Of a stretch of DNA of 64,000 nt, positions 23,100-32,021 are shown in pieces. Source of the DNA: Hypomyces perniciosus (lineage: Eukaryota > Ascomycota > Sordariomycetes > Hypocreales > Hypocreaceae); contig SPDT01000005.1 in assembly GCA_008477525.1 (NCBI GenBank), forward strand, positions 3,410,001-3,474,000, read 5' to 3'. The first letter of the stretch is position 1, and each line of letters begins with the position of its first letter. The translations under genes and the position numbers were made by a program. The notes under the pieces were generated by a model. It saw nothing but the letters and a program-made list of their open reading frames with translations. It had not been told where the DNA came from and searched no databases.

Positions 23100-23480
23100 T
23101 CAAGGCATCGACTTCTTTTCAAGCTGGCATAATTGAACAGCCGCCAGACTTGCAAGCTTATTAACAAGCTTGTCTGTTAATGGTTCCGGGGAGAAGGGGC
23201 GCCACTCGTCCAATGCATCGACAATGACGATGACTGGGTCGTTTCCCCTAATAGTGTTTGGTGAAACTATTGACAATGGTTGTAGGATGAGTCTATTAAA
23301 CTGCTCTCGTGCATCTTGCGTGAGTCTAATAGCTCAGCCAGGCTGCAAATGCCGGGTTGCGAGTACATTACCGATATCGAAAGTGCCGCTGGGGTATAAA
23401 ACGGAGTCGTGTGACTCCGAATTTGAAGTCTTGGGATGCAGAAAATGGCATACATTGAGCTCAAGACAAGAGCTTGGCGG
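23100..23480 (-). pseudogene. Second NACHT-type NTPase remnant (Walker B region)
   Basis: Minus-strand translation gives, in one frame, LTQDAREQFNRLILQPLTIV followed shortly by DPVIVIVDALDEWRP. This is the stretch leading into and through Walker B of fungal NACHT proteins (usual form: QFEKLILQPL, then VIVIDALDEC). The frame ends at a TGA near 23100, and upstream the match is lost after an in-frame stop, so only about 120 residues remain. It differs from the NACHT at 17185-18330 (LFTLDGLDEV) and is therefore a separate gene. The P-loop and sensor domains were not found. Confidence 0.7.
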
Positions 23481-24613
23481 GACCCCGAATTTTCCACTAC
23501 CTATGATCGGATTTGTTTGGGGAAGGCTTCAGTTACCTTACATTGACGGATTGCATAGCAAAGATGGGTACTATTGGCGAAGGAACGAGACTCATATTCC
23601 CAAACCATCACTCATTGTTGAAGAATGTGTGATCAATATGCAATAAGCCGCTGAAAGCGTCAATCAGTATTGTACTCAAGCCATTGAATAGCATGGAGTT
23701 GATGTAGTCATATGGGGCGAGACGGACTGTCTAATCAGATTTATGCCACAACACCTGAGCTTCCGACGGCTTCTTCCTGGCTAGATAGTTGACTCTGCTG
23801 GGTTGGCTTTTTTGTCTAGTTGGTATTTCCGTGGACATTCAGGCTCCATCGATATCTTTCACCATTTATTGTGTTTGGCAAACGACCGTACTTCAAATTT
23901 AACCTAGCCGCCGCCTTGCCTTCTCTACAGCACCTCTACCATGGACCTATTTCACACACTGAAGCCACTCCTCGTCAGGTTCCAATAATAGACGGCAATG
24001 CCGAGCCGAATTTGCCACCATGTGCATCGATGTTAATATCGTTGCAGTTTTCAGTATCTATTGTAGACACTCTCAAGCTCCACTTCACACGCCGTCTATG
24101 GCGCGGTGCCATACCCTCGCCTAGTTCGAGCAAGAAGCGAACCCTGCTCTTCCAGTCTCGGTTGGGGGGTTTACACGCCAGTGCGGCAGTTATATACTAT
24201 TAAGGCAGTTCCATAGCTGTCGACATCACCCGCATCATTAATATCGCTATTTCACCACAGACGATCGTGATTGATCTTGTGTCACGCTTCTATATAAGGT
24301 AAGGATATAAACCCTGCGAATACAAGACAAGAGAGGTACGATCAGGGAAAATGGGATACAATAGAATAGCAAAGGATACAGATGAGCAATAGAAGGCGTT
24401 ACATGAGACAATCACCACGCGCGGGGCATGTCCGGAGATGGGGCCGTTTCGAGAGGCGTTATCGGCGTCGACGGACTTGATGGCAGGATAGCCTTTAGAT
24501 CTTCCAATACATATTCCATCTCTGTCCTTTTTTCATGTATAGATCAATATTTGCCACAGGCTATCCCCGGAACTAGCAGATGGCATATAACAAGTCCATT
24601 AAATCTCATGCAA
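23481..24613. other. Intergenic between NACHT remnant and HET gene
   Basis: Several open frames of 70-127 codons exist on the plus strand (for example 23820-24203), but none shows a signal peptide, known motif or plausible exon context. Further decayed NLR sequence could be hidden here, but I cannot show it. Confidence 0.4.
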
Positions 24614-25114
24614 TTACTTCTTTTCACTGTTACCCATCCCTAGCCGCTCCTCTAACCTCTTCTTCAATTCAGCCTCTTCACCAATCACGACTTTGTTCTT
24701 TAGTTCCTCAAACAGAAGCTCCAGTATCTTTTCTCCATTGCAATTCCTGGCTGCCTCTTCGATCACCCTTTCTGTGATCGGGACCTTGTCTCCTCGTTGC
24801 TTGAATAAAAGTCTCATTGCTTCCCTTTCATTTGCCCATTCCTCGCCACTACTTCAACCACCTTTTCCGTAATCGGCAACTTTTCCCCTCGTTGTTCAAA
24901 AAATAGCGTCATTACTTCGATTCCGTTATTGCGATTCCTAGCCGCTGCCACTGCCACTCTTTCTGTCACCGGGACCTTTTCTCCTCGCTGCGCAAATAAA
25001 AGTGTCATCACTTCTCCCCCATTCCAATTACTAGCCGCTGCTTCAACCACCCTTTCTGTAATTGGGACACTCTCCCCTCGTTGATCAAAGAGAAGCTTCA
25101 TCATTTCTCTTCCA
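24614..25114 (-). pseudogene. Out-of-frame tail of the HET gene (last 32-residue repeats)
   Basis: Downstream of the stop that ends the HET-TPR frame at 25115, the 32-residue repeat continues in two other frames: 24814-25146 (three more units) and 24614-24817 (the final units and a charged end, LKKRLEERLGMG). Relative to the repeat pattern, about five bases are missing near 25,147, and there is a one- or two-base indel near 24,832. Repairing both indels on paper would extend the protein by roughly 165 residues. A spliced solution was considered but would remove parts of otherwise regular repeats. Confidence 0.75.
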
Positions 25115-27667
25115 TTATACCCGTCCCCAGCCGCTGCCGCGACCACAAGTAATCGTCATCTTGTTGCCTTGTTGCTCCAGCAGAAGCTTCATTACCTCTT
25201 TTCCACTCCAATGCCTTGTCGCTGCGTTGACCATTTTTTCAATAACCAAGACCTCATCCTCTTGTTCCTCAAATAAACGGGCTATTACTTCTTTTCCCCT
25301 ATCCCAATTCTTGGCCACTATTTCCATCACTTTTACTGTCATGGGGACTATATTCCCTCGTTGCTCCAACAAAAATGCCATTACTTGTTTTCCATTCCCA
25401 TTGTTCTTTGCCGCCACTTCCATGACCTTTTCTGTAATCGGGACCTCGTCTCCTCGTTGCTCGAATAACAGTGCCATTATGTCTTTTTCATTCTTCCCAT
25501 TGCCCGCCGCTGCGTTTACTACTCTTTCAGTTATCGAGACACTTTCGCCTCGTTGCTCGAATAAAAGAGTCATTACTTCTGTTCCACTGTTCCAATTCCC
25601 GGCCGCTGCTTTCACCACCTTTTCTGTTATCGGCATCTTTTCTCCTTGTTGCTCGAATAAAAGCGTCAGTACTTGTTTTCCATGACGGCGATTCCTAGCC
25701 GCTGCCTCCACCACTCGTTCCGTAATTGGGACCTCGTCTCCTCGTTGCTCGAATAAAAGTCTCATTACATCCTGGTCAAACGATTTTGCAATCCTGACCA
25801 CCATCCCTTCTGTAATGTGGCCGCAATTCCGCATTCGAACGAGCAGGTCCATCATTGCCTCCATCTTGGCCACCATCTTCGAATCGCCCCGGCTTTGATA
25901 CATTGATGCGAGGTTGGCCATGCTCCCCAATGTGTCTGGATGCTCCACGCCTTGTATATGTTTCCTTGTCTGTATCACATCCAAGTACATCTTTTCCGCA
26001 TCTTTCCATTGCTTGCTCTTTTTGACGATCAACGCGAGGCTCTCCATGCCCAATAGTTTATGCGGATGCGCTGTTCCAGACGCCCTTTCATAATCATCCA
26101 TGGCGTTCCGAAGGGCATTGGCCGCCTCCCCATAACTCTCCGAGTCTTCTAATATCGTTGCGACATTCCACAGTCTGGTAGCCTTCTCTACATCATCTCC
26201 CATCTCGGTCGCTGCAGGCTTCAGCCCTCGGCCTTTTAGCAGGGATTCATAATCTTGCTCGTTCGGGTCCCCCGAGGGCCTCTCCCAGTCCCAGACAAGC
26301 AAAAAGTCTCGTGGGAAGGTCATTATTGATTGTGCAAGTAGCGGCCATTCCACATTTCCACTCGCTTCCGCCATCGGGGTGACTGTAATCATTATAATGG
26401 TGAAATGATCTTTGCAAAGCCTGATGATCATGGGCTTTAACGCTCCCTGCAAAAGGCAAACAAGGTCACCGTTCCGAATGACCTTTGGCGAGGCTGAGAG
26501 TGTCCATCTCCATTCCCTCCAGCACAAGCATCTAGCTGCGTCCTTGACACTAATATGCACATTTTGTCTATCATCGTAAATGCCCTTTTCGACCAACATA
26601 ACCTTGCCAAGAATGCAGCCCTTGCTTCTGATAATGGCCGTCTTCCTGTCACCCCAAGTCTCCACGGATATCTCTTCATGCAGAAGAAACTTGATGAGTC
26701 GCTGGAAGAGTTCTGACCATGAAATCTGGTAGTCAACGGACAATTCAGTGGTACCAAGGTCATCGGAGCTCATGCCGAGCACGGCATAGACCATGTCATG
26801 GAGCTCAGTGGCCTCGCGGGTGTGATACATGTCCATCAGATCGCCTAGGGGGCGTATGTTGAGAGAAAATCGTCCTTGCTTGTAGGTTATATGCTTTGGC
26901 TGGAAGATTGCGCCCCTGATCAGGTATATGGCCGAACGAGTCAGATTTTGCAACTCGGGATAAGATGTGTACGAAAGGTTTAGCGAGTTGAGGCCCAAGG
27001 AGAAGGTAAATCCGTCAATCTCGATGGAGCCACACCTGATTAAGATATGTCGAGCTGCGGCCACCTCTTGAAGTACCTAGACTGACATAGTCAATAACTT
27101 TTGCCAAGGTCGCTCGGCTCGGCTCATCTTTCTCACCCATACACGCTGAAACCACGGTCGCTGAAGCAGGATCAGGATTGCTTGCTGAAGCGTTTCGTTG
27201 TTTGACGACTCTATGGACTGATAGTCTGCTGCGGCGCGTATGCCTTCAAGTGCTTGATCGCTATTGGCAGTCGACTCTCCAAGCCAAACAATTACACGGC
27301 TCGCTTTAGCATATATCTTTGCCATGGATTGATCTTGGCGACTCCGCTCTTCATTGTCATCTTGGTTGATGCAAATAGCATCTACCCATATGATTCGTTC
27401 AAAGTTGCCATCTCGAAGACGTGAAAGCGCTGCGTATAGGTTTTCCGTCACGGGAAAGTCACACTCCCCTACCCGGATGGATCGAGATTTGTTCCAAGAC
27501 CCCCATACGTAAGGTAAGGCCTCGTAGAGATGAGTTCCCTTGGTTGAGTCTGGTAGGTAGTAGTCCAAGAGATGGCATTGGATCGGAGCTTCCTCGTCTA
27601 TATGAGGTCCAAGCCGAAGCAGCCGAATGCTGTCCTCTGGTAAGGAGGAGTAATGGTACAAGGACAT
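25115..27667 (-). CDS. HET-domain protein with TPR and 32-residue repeats (830 aa as encoded)
   Basis: Exons are 27667-27137 and 27076-25115; the 60-bp intron runs GTGAGA to CTAG and rejoins the conserved RPWFQRVWVLQEV. I chose ATG at 27667 because it precedes the usual HET lead-in. The HET domain (about residues 40-190) shows YEALPYVWG, IWVDAICINQ and the RPWFQRVWVLQEV motif, so it appears intact. HET domains trigger cell death in heterokaryon incompatibility. A TPR region of kinesin-light-chain style (HPHKLLGMESLA, then VEHPDTLGSMANLASMY) lies around residues 480-585. From about residue 610 there are successive 32-residue units of the form LLFEQRGDEVPITExVVxAAA, probably helical and recognition-like. 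The encoded frame ends prematurely within the seventh unit because of a small deletion. Confidence 0.85.
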
Positions 27668-28166
27668 GATGCAGGTAGAATCTCGCACCTCGAGCTAAAC
27701 TTGTACATACAGAATATCTCAACTAGCCTATATGTCAAGAGTTTGGCCCTCGAGGTGACGGATCGGGCCGCAGTCAGTTGGATGAATGCCCCCACTGAGT
27801 GGTTCCACTTGTAGCCGACCATCCTTGTATCAGGTGCATCTTCGGCACCAAATCACAGGGCATTGCGGTTTACGTCGGGTTATCTAGGAAAGAAAGTGAC
27901 AGTGACAGTATCATATAGTATATACTATCAAGAATAAGGATATTATGGTAGTAAAAAAAGATAGTTAATTAATACAACAATGACTTTAATATAATAGGTC
28001 TTTTATCTTTCCTAACTAAAATAGAAATATATAACTATTGTCCTTCACTAGTAAGCCTCAACTAATACATTTTATACCTTAAGAATAACCCTGCCCATTA
28101 TACATCGCTGCTAGTGCAACTCCAGCACCTAGCAATACCTCGAGAAGACTTAAAGTCGGGGCGATG
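27668..28166. other. Intergenic, promoter of the HET gene and 3' flank of the next gene
   Basis: AT-rich sequence, especially 27,890-28,090 with TATA-like runs. No coding feature is supported. Confidence 0.45.
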
Positions 28167-28748
28167 TTATACGTAGGTGATGCGTACTATAGCAGGGTTT
28201 CCCGAATCCTTAGACCAAACCTCAATGCGGCCAAACTGAGTACCGACATAGATCGAGAACTGGCAATTGTTGGTGGCATTCTTACAAGCCGGCGTGATGT
28301 CAATAGGCACTGGATTGTTGAGAGCCGGTATAGGAACCGTAATGAATGCTTCGCCAGAATCTGGTGCGTTCTCGCCGTTGACAGTGTCTTCGTTCCAATC
28401 AGATGACGTGGCCTGGGATACCGTCATATTCACTGGATATTGTGGAAGTTGAGTGAATGCTGGCAGTTGCATAGTACAACGCTTTATCGATGACGATGGC
28501 ACTGGAAGCTCAAAGCCAATGAGGAAGCGAATGTAGGCCAAGCCTCCAGTGTTGGCCTGAAGGGTCTGCTCGTGGCCCAGAGTGCATTTATAACAGTTGC
28601 GATCGGGGCAAGTTGGACAGCTCACTGTGGAGCGAAGGATGGTGGAATCTTTTATCGCCGGTGTGGATATTTCTTTCGTCTGATGGACAGCAATGCTGTT
28701 TGCGATAGATAGATAACCGCAAAGTGAAAGTACAGTTAGGAGCCGCAT
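28167..28748 (-). CDS. Secreted CBM96-like protein (193 aa)
   Basis: Single exon. The start at 28748 is chosen over upstream in-frame codons because it opens with a signal peptide (MRLLTVLSLCGYLSIANSIA). A cysteine cluster (CPTCPDRNCYKC) follows. Then comes a beta-rich domain with IRFLIGFELP, SIKRCTMQLP, the SSDWNEDTVNGENAP stretch and EVWSKDSG. That series (a conserved fold-forming strand, then W-x-E-x-T, then N-x-P) is the pattern of the CBM96/DNRLRE-type carbohydrate-binding domain found in fungal and bacterial secreted proteins. It is probably exported and binds a polysaccharide; no catalytic domain is attached. Family placement is by motif memory and is not certain. Confidence 0.65.
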   Translation of the reverse strand: MRLLTVLSLCGYLSIANSIAVHQTKEISTPAIKDSTILRSTVSCPTCPDRNCYKCTLGHEQTLQANTGGLAYIRFLIGFELPVPSSSIKRCTMQLPAFTQLPQYPVNMTVSQATSSDWNEDTVNGENAPDSGEAFITVPIPALNNPVPIDITPACKNATNNCQFSIYVGTQFGRIEVWSKDSGNPAIVRITYV

Positions 28749-29962
28749 CTTGTCGAAAGTGAGGGGCTGGACGAAGTAGTATCTTGTGGTTGGAGGCTGC
28801 TGGTGAATATGAGAAAGTAGATACCGCAGGAAGCTGTTCGTGGCGAGCACGTCCAGCTTTATAGGCGAGGTGTATGTAGGACAAGAGTAAATCGGCTGCG
28901 AGGGAGTGGTATGATCAATCCTACGGATCCATCACTGACTCGTTCTCATCGGGCATTGGCAAATAGAGTATACGCCATTAGTCAAGGGGGTGGTAGGCAA
29001 AACACTTCATTGGTACACTACTGTAGCCTGAAATTGGTAGCTTATTAACTGGACCCAGACAACGCAGCCTTGGGTGCGTCACTGCAGCCAGCCGATCATT
29101 GTATGCACCTTGGCACTTTACTGTCCAGTCACTGTGTCTGAGGCCTGGGTATCGTCCTCGTTTATTGGATCTTTCCTGTTTACCCCGGCCTGTGCCCCTC
29201 GCATAAAGAAAAATCATCAAAGCTGAATTAACTGAGCCACGATATCCAATTCTTGCAGGGGCTAAAAATAATCTGTCACATATAGGATATGAGTACTTCG
29301 TATAGGGCTCCAACATCTCAACTGATCTGTAAAATATTTAACCATACCTCGTTTTCTTTGTACTTCCAACCAGTATTTGGCTATATTTAGCATACAGGTC
29401 TCGCTTGGCAAATCTGTAATTGGATGAAGTTCTAGGTTCATAGGCTAGATAGGGGGCTTGCATGTACGAAGTAGGATGGTTGATGGCCTATTTAATGCAA
29501 TGCTCTATAATTAGCAATTCAATACGGAGTACTTCGTACCAGGATGAAAAGTAGCCACGTTACCACGAGTTTTTGTATTTTAAGTGGTACGGCTGATCCG
29601 CGGGTTGTCTCTATGCAAAGGCGACAGCTCATTTGTGGCTGTATGACTGTGGGATATAAACCTGAACCATTCGCATCCTTCCTGTGCCGATCTCGTATAT
29701 CCCATTCCACCAGGCTAGACGATTCGAAAGTCATGGTAGAGAAGCAAGTGAGTGTATATGTATATACGAGCCAGTACCCTATATGAGATAAACACCCCAG
29801 GATCTACTTCATAGTATAGCATTGATTTCAAGGCATCTAAAGTTAAGCTAGTTACGAATAACTACCATGAATCGTGTCAAACCAATGAAGCTCTACACTA
29901 TATGCGTAGATAAGTGACCTTATATGTTACGTAACAAAACGTATATGCTATTAGAAAACATA
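28749..29962. other. Intergenic, no gene seen
   Basis: Short frames only. A TACGGAGTA motif followed by ACTTCGTA occurs at 29523-29538. The sequence upstream of 28748 is the likely promoter of the secreted protein gene. Confidence 0.45.
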
Positions 29963-30045
29963 CCCGTTGGTGGGACCTCTGGAAACTAACTAAAAGGAAA
30001 AAGGCGAAGTCCTTTTAGTTGGTTTCCAGAGGTCCCACCAACGGG
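29963..30045. repeat. Foldback palindrome, 83 bp (copy 1)
   Basis: The arms start CCCGTTGGTGGGACCTCTGG and pair with the complementary right arm ending ACGGG at 30045. The inner stem CTAAAAGGA/TCCTTTTAG encloses a loop around AAGGCGAAG. One T:G mismatch occurs near the middle. A relative with the same outer arms but a different inner stem lies at 63802-63880. No protein and no clear target duplication. Confidence 0.85.
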
Positions 30046-30071
30046 GAAATCTTTTGCTTAGATTGAAGCAA

Positions 30072-30781
30072 TGTCACGACCCGACCATGTCGAAGACCAG
30101 GTCACGAGGACACGGGAGAATATCGGTTGTATCGACCAATCATCAGAAAGTGATCGCTACGCTAAGAGTGATCGATCACCCAAACGCTCACTACCTAGGT
30201 AGCATGTGGTGTTAAAAAAATGCGAGACACGCCCTTTCATCCGCGCCGGCTCCTCAACATATACAGTTTACTATTACACAAAGAGTTATTATTGAAAACC
30301 ACCAAGCAGTGCGTTTTCCGTTTAACTGAATTGCATGTTCTAGTCTCCAAGGCATAGAGTCAATCCAGTTATTGATTGTTTGTTGCGATAGCCTCTCCCA
30401 GCCCTCCTCAGCTAGCTGCTTGAGGGTATCTTCATCCCAGTGTAGCCGTTGGCGAACTTCTTCCTTTGCGGCCAGCCAGCAATTTTCAATCGGGCTCAAG
30501 TCAGGGCTTCGCGGGCAGTTAAAGAAGTATTAATCTAGGCCTTGCTTTTCCTTCCACTCCCTTGTTGATGGTTGGAAAAGCGAGCTTTTCTGGGCCGCGT
30601 TTGGTGTAGAGAGCGGCGTGTCTCGCTTTTTTTTCACACCCCTTGCCTACCTAGGTACACCAAGAAGTGTAATTACTTACTCGATCACCGCGCTACCACA
30701 GTGATCACATATAAATTTCCTTTATATATATACGACCGGCTTGTCACTTATTTAGTATAGTTACTTAGACAGTCGTTAACA
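30072..30781 (+). repeat. Solo LTR interrupted by a DNA-transposon remnant
   Basis: It begins TGTCACGACCCGACC and ends AGTCGTTAACA, matching both ends of the reverse-oriented LTR at 677-957. Removing the nested element at 30194-30655 and its TA leaves about 246 bp, close to the 281 bp of that copy. The target duplication is not evident here. It lies about 25 bases beyond the end of the gene fragment at 30807. Confidence 0.6.
30194..30655 (-). mobile_element. Tc1/mariner-type DNA transposon remnant with terminal inverted repeats
   Basis: Inverted repeats of about 43 bp run inwards from CCTAGGTAG at both ends and share GCGAGACACGCC. The element is flanked by TA at 30192-30193 and 30656-30657. 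On the minus strand, codons at 30254-30499 encode the end of a DDE transposase: [18 protein letters not shown], then [21 protein letters not shown], typical of the C-terminal part of Tc1/mariner (DDE_3) transposases, including the acidic third catalytic residue in IENCW. The first two catalytic aspartates and the DNA-binding region are missing, so this is an internally deleted, non-autonomous copy. Confidence 0.8.
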
Positions 30782-30806
30782 ATTGCATTCACCAGAACCG
30801 CCTGTT

Positions 30807-31230
30807 CTACAGAATCGTGACTACGTTACCCTGCTCAGTATTTATCACTGACCTCTCTGTCAATATAAACCCATGAACCTCTATCCCTTGAGAATCAACC
30901 CGGATCTTCATATATTGCCTCCCACCCCCTTCAGTGCGACCAAGTCCAACACTCTCCGTGTCAAGAGTAGAAGTGCGGAACTGATAGGAATATTCCCAAC
31001 ATTGTTGTGATTAACAAGGTTCGATTACAATTACTGGGTGGGTAAGAACCAGAGAGCTTAAGGTCTACTAACAAAAATGCCCAAGGGCTAGCCAGCCTCG
31101 TCTCTAGAAGCATGACTGTAGAATCAACAGCCTTCTTCCGAAGGTATATTAGCAGACATCTGATGTCATACTTGAGATTGACGGTGTATCTCTCCCTGCA
31201 AATAATGCTGGTAGTGTGAAAAATAGGTAA
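30807..31230 (-). pseudogene. Unrecognised gene, 3' exons, possibly truncated by the hAT insertion
   Basis: On the minus strand an acceptor-like ATTTGCAG near 31,215 is followed by an open stretch containing ERYTVNLKYDIRCLLIYLRK and METRL-like LLETRLASPWAFLL. An intron of about 93 bp (GTAGAC to ATCAG) would join it to FRTSTLDTESVGLGR, GGGRQYMKIRVDSQG and a stop at 30807. The amino-acid stretches look like real protein, but I do not know the family. The upstream part of such a gene would lie beyond the hAT element at 31286-34703, where a frame at 34712-34908 on the same strand ends just after the target site. The gene is probably interrupted. Confidence 0.3.
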
Positions 31231-31285
31231 CAGACAAGGCTTTGTCTCTTCACGACAAGGGGCTTTTTGCCATCAGAGGTTATAT

Positions 31286-31305
31286 CAGGGTGGCGATCCA
31301 TTCCA
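31286..31305 (+). repeat. hAT left terminal inverted repeat
   Basis: Twenty bases that match the reverse complement of 34684-34703 at 19 positions. Dense TCCATTTCCA-type subterminal repeats follow to about 31,440. Confidence 0.9.
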
Positions 31306-32021
31306 CGTCCATTTCCACGGGCGTCCATTTATGGAAATGGATGGCCCGTGCATCCATTTCCATCCATTCCATCGCGCCTGCCATTACATAATCCATCCAT
31401 CCACGGAAGGGTCCCGTGGATGGAAATGGAAGCAGGGGGGCGCTTAATCATCACCCTAAAATAGTATACTTACCATTGCCCAAGTCAGTGACATCATTAC
31501 CAGAGACTCCGTGCTTGTTCTACCTGACCCTCCGCCAACATACCCTATATATCATTGGAAGAGTAGGTAAACGAAACTAAATCTATATGCATTTAATATA
31601 TAGCTATATAGAGAGAAATGAATCTTATTATATATATTTTAGTATATTGCTAGAAAGGCCAACTCTATTCCAATTATAATAAATATCTTTTTTAAAAACT
31701 GTATTTATGTACTCCGTAATAACTGTCAGGTTTTCGCATCAAGTTAAGCTATAAAAATACCTGCATCACTTAGCCTAGTATAAAACTAGAGGGACGCTAA
31801 ACTTAAGTCACCACTAACAAATCACTATACATTTTGCTCTTACATATGTTAGTAGTGATTATGGAAGATTTTTTTTTTTTGGTAGCCAGGAGCGTGGAGA
31901 TTTCGCGTTCTTAGTTACCGCGTTCAGGCGCGTTGAACTTCTATTAGGAGAAAGGGTTTTATGTACTTCGTATATGAATTTTTTATTAATGGAATCGCCA
32001 TAAGCATAATTTATTAACCCT

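Noticed and set aside
23820..24203. Plus-strand frame of 127 codons
   Set aside because: No recognisable motif, signal peptide or exon partners; composition is not clearly coding.
25080..25150. A splice solution for the HET tail (GTAATG to CGGCAG)
   Set aside because: It would delete about two thirds of an otherwise regular 32-residue repeat; a five-base deletion explains the frames better.
25062..25685. A long plus-strand open frame rich in Cys, Ser and Phe
   Set aside because: It is the antisense of the 32-residue repeats of the HET gene; its regularity mirrors the repeat on the other strand.
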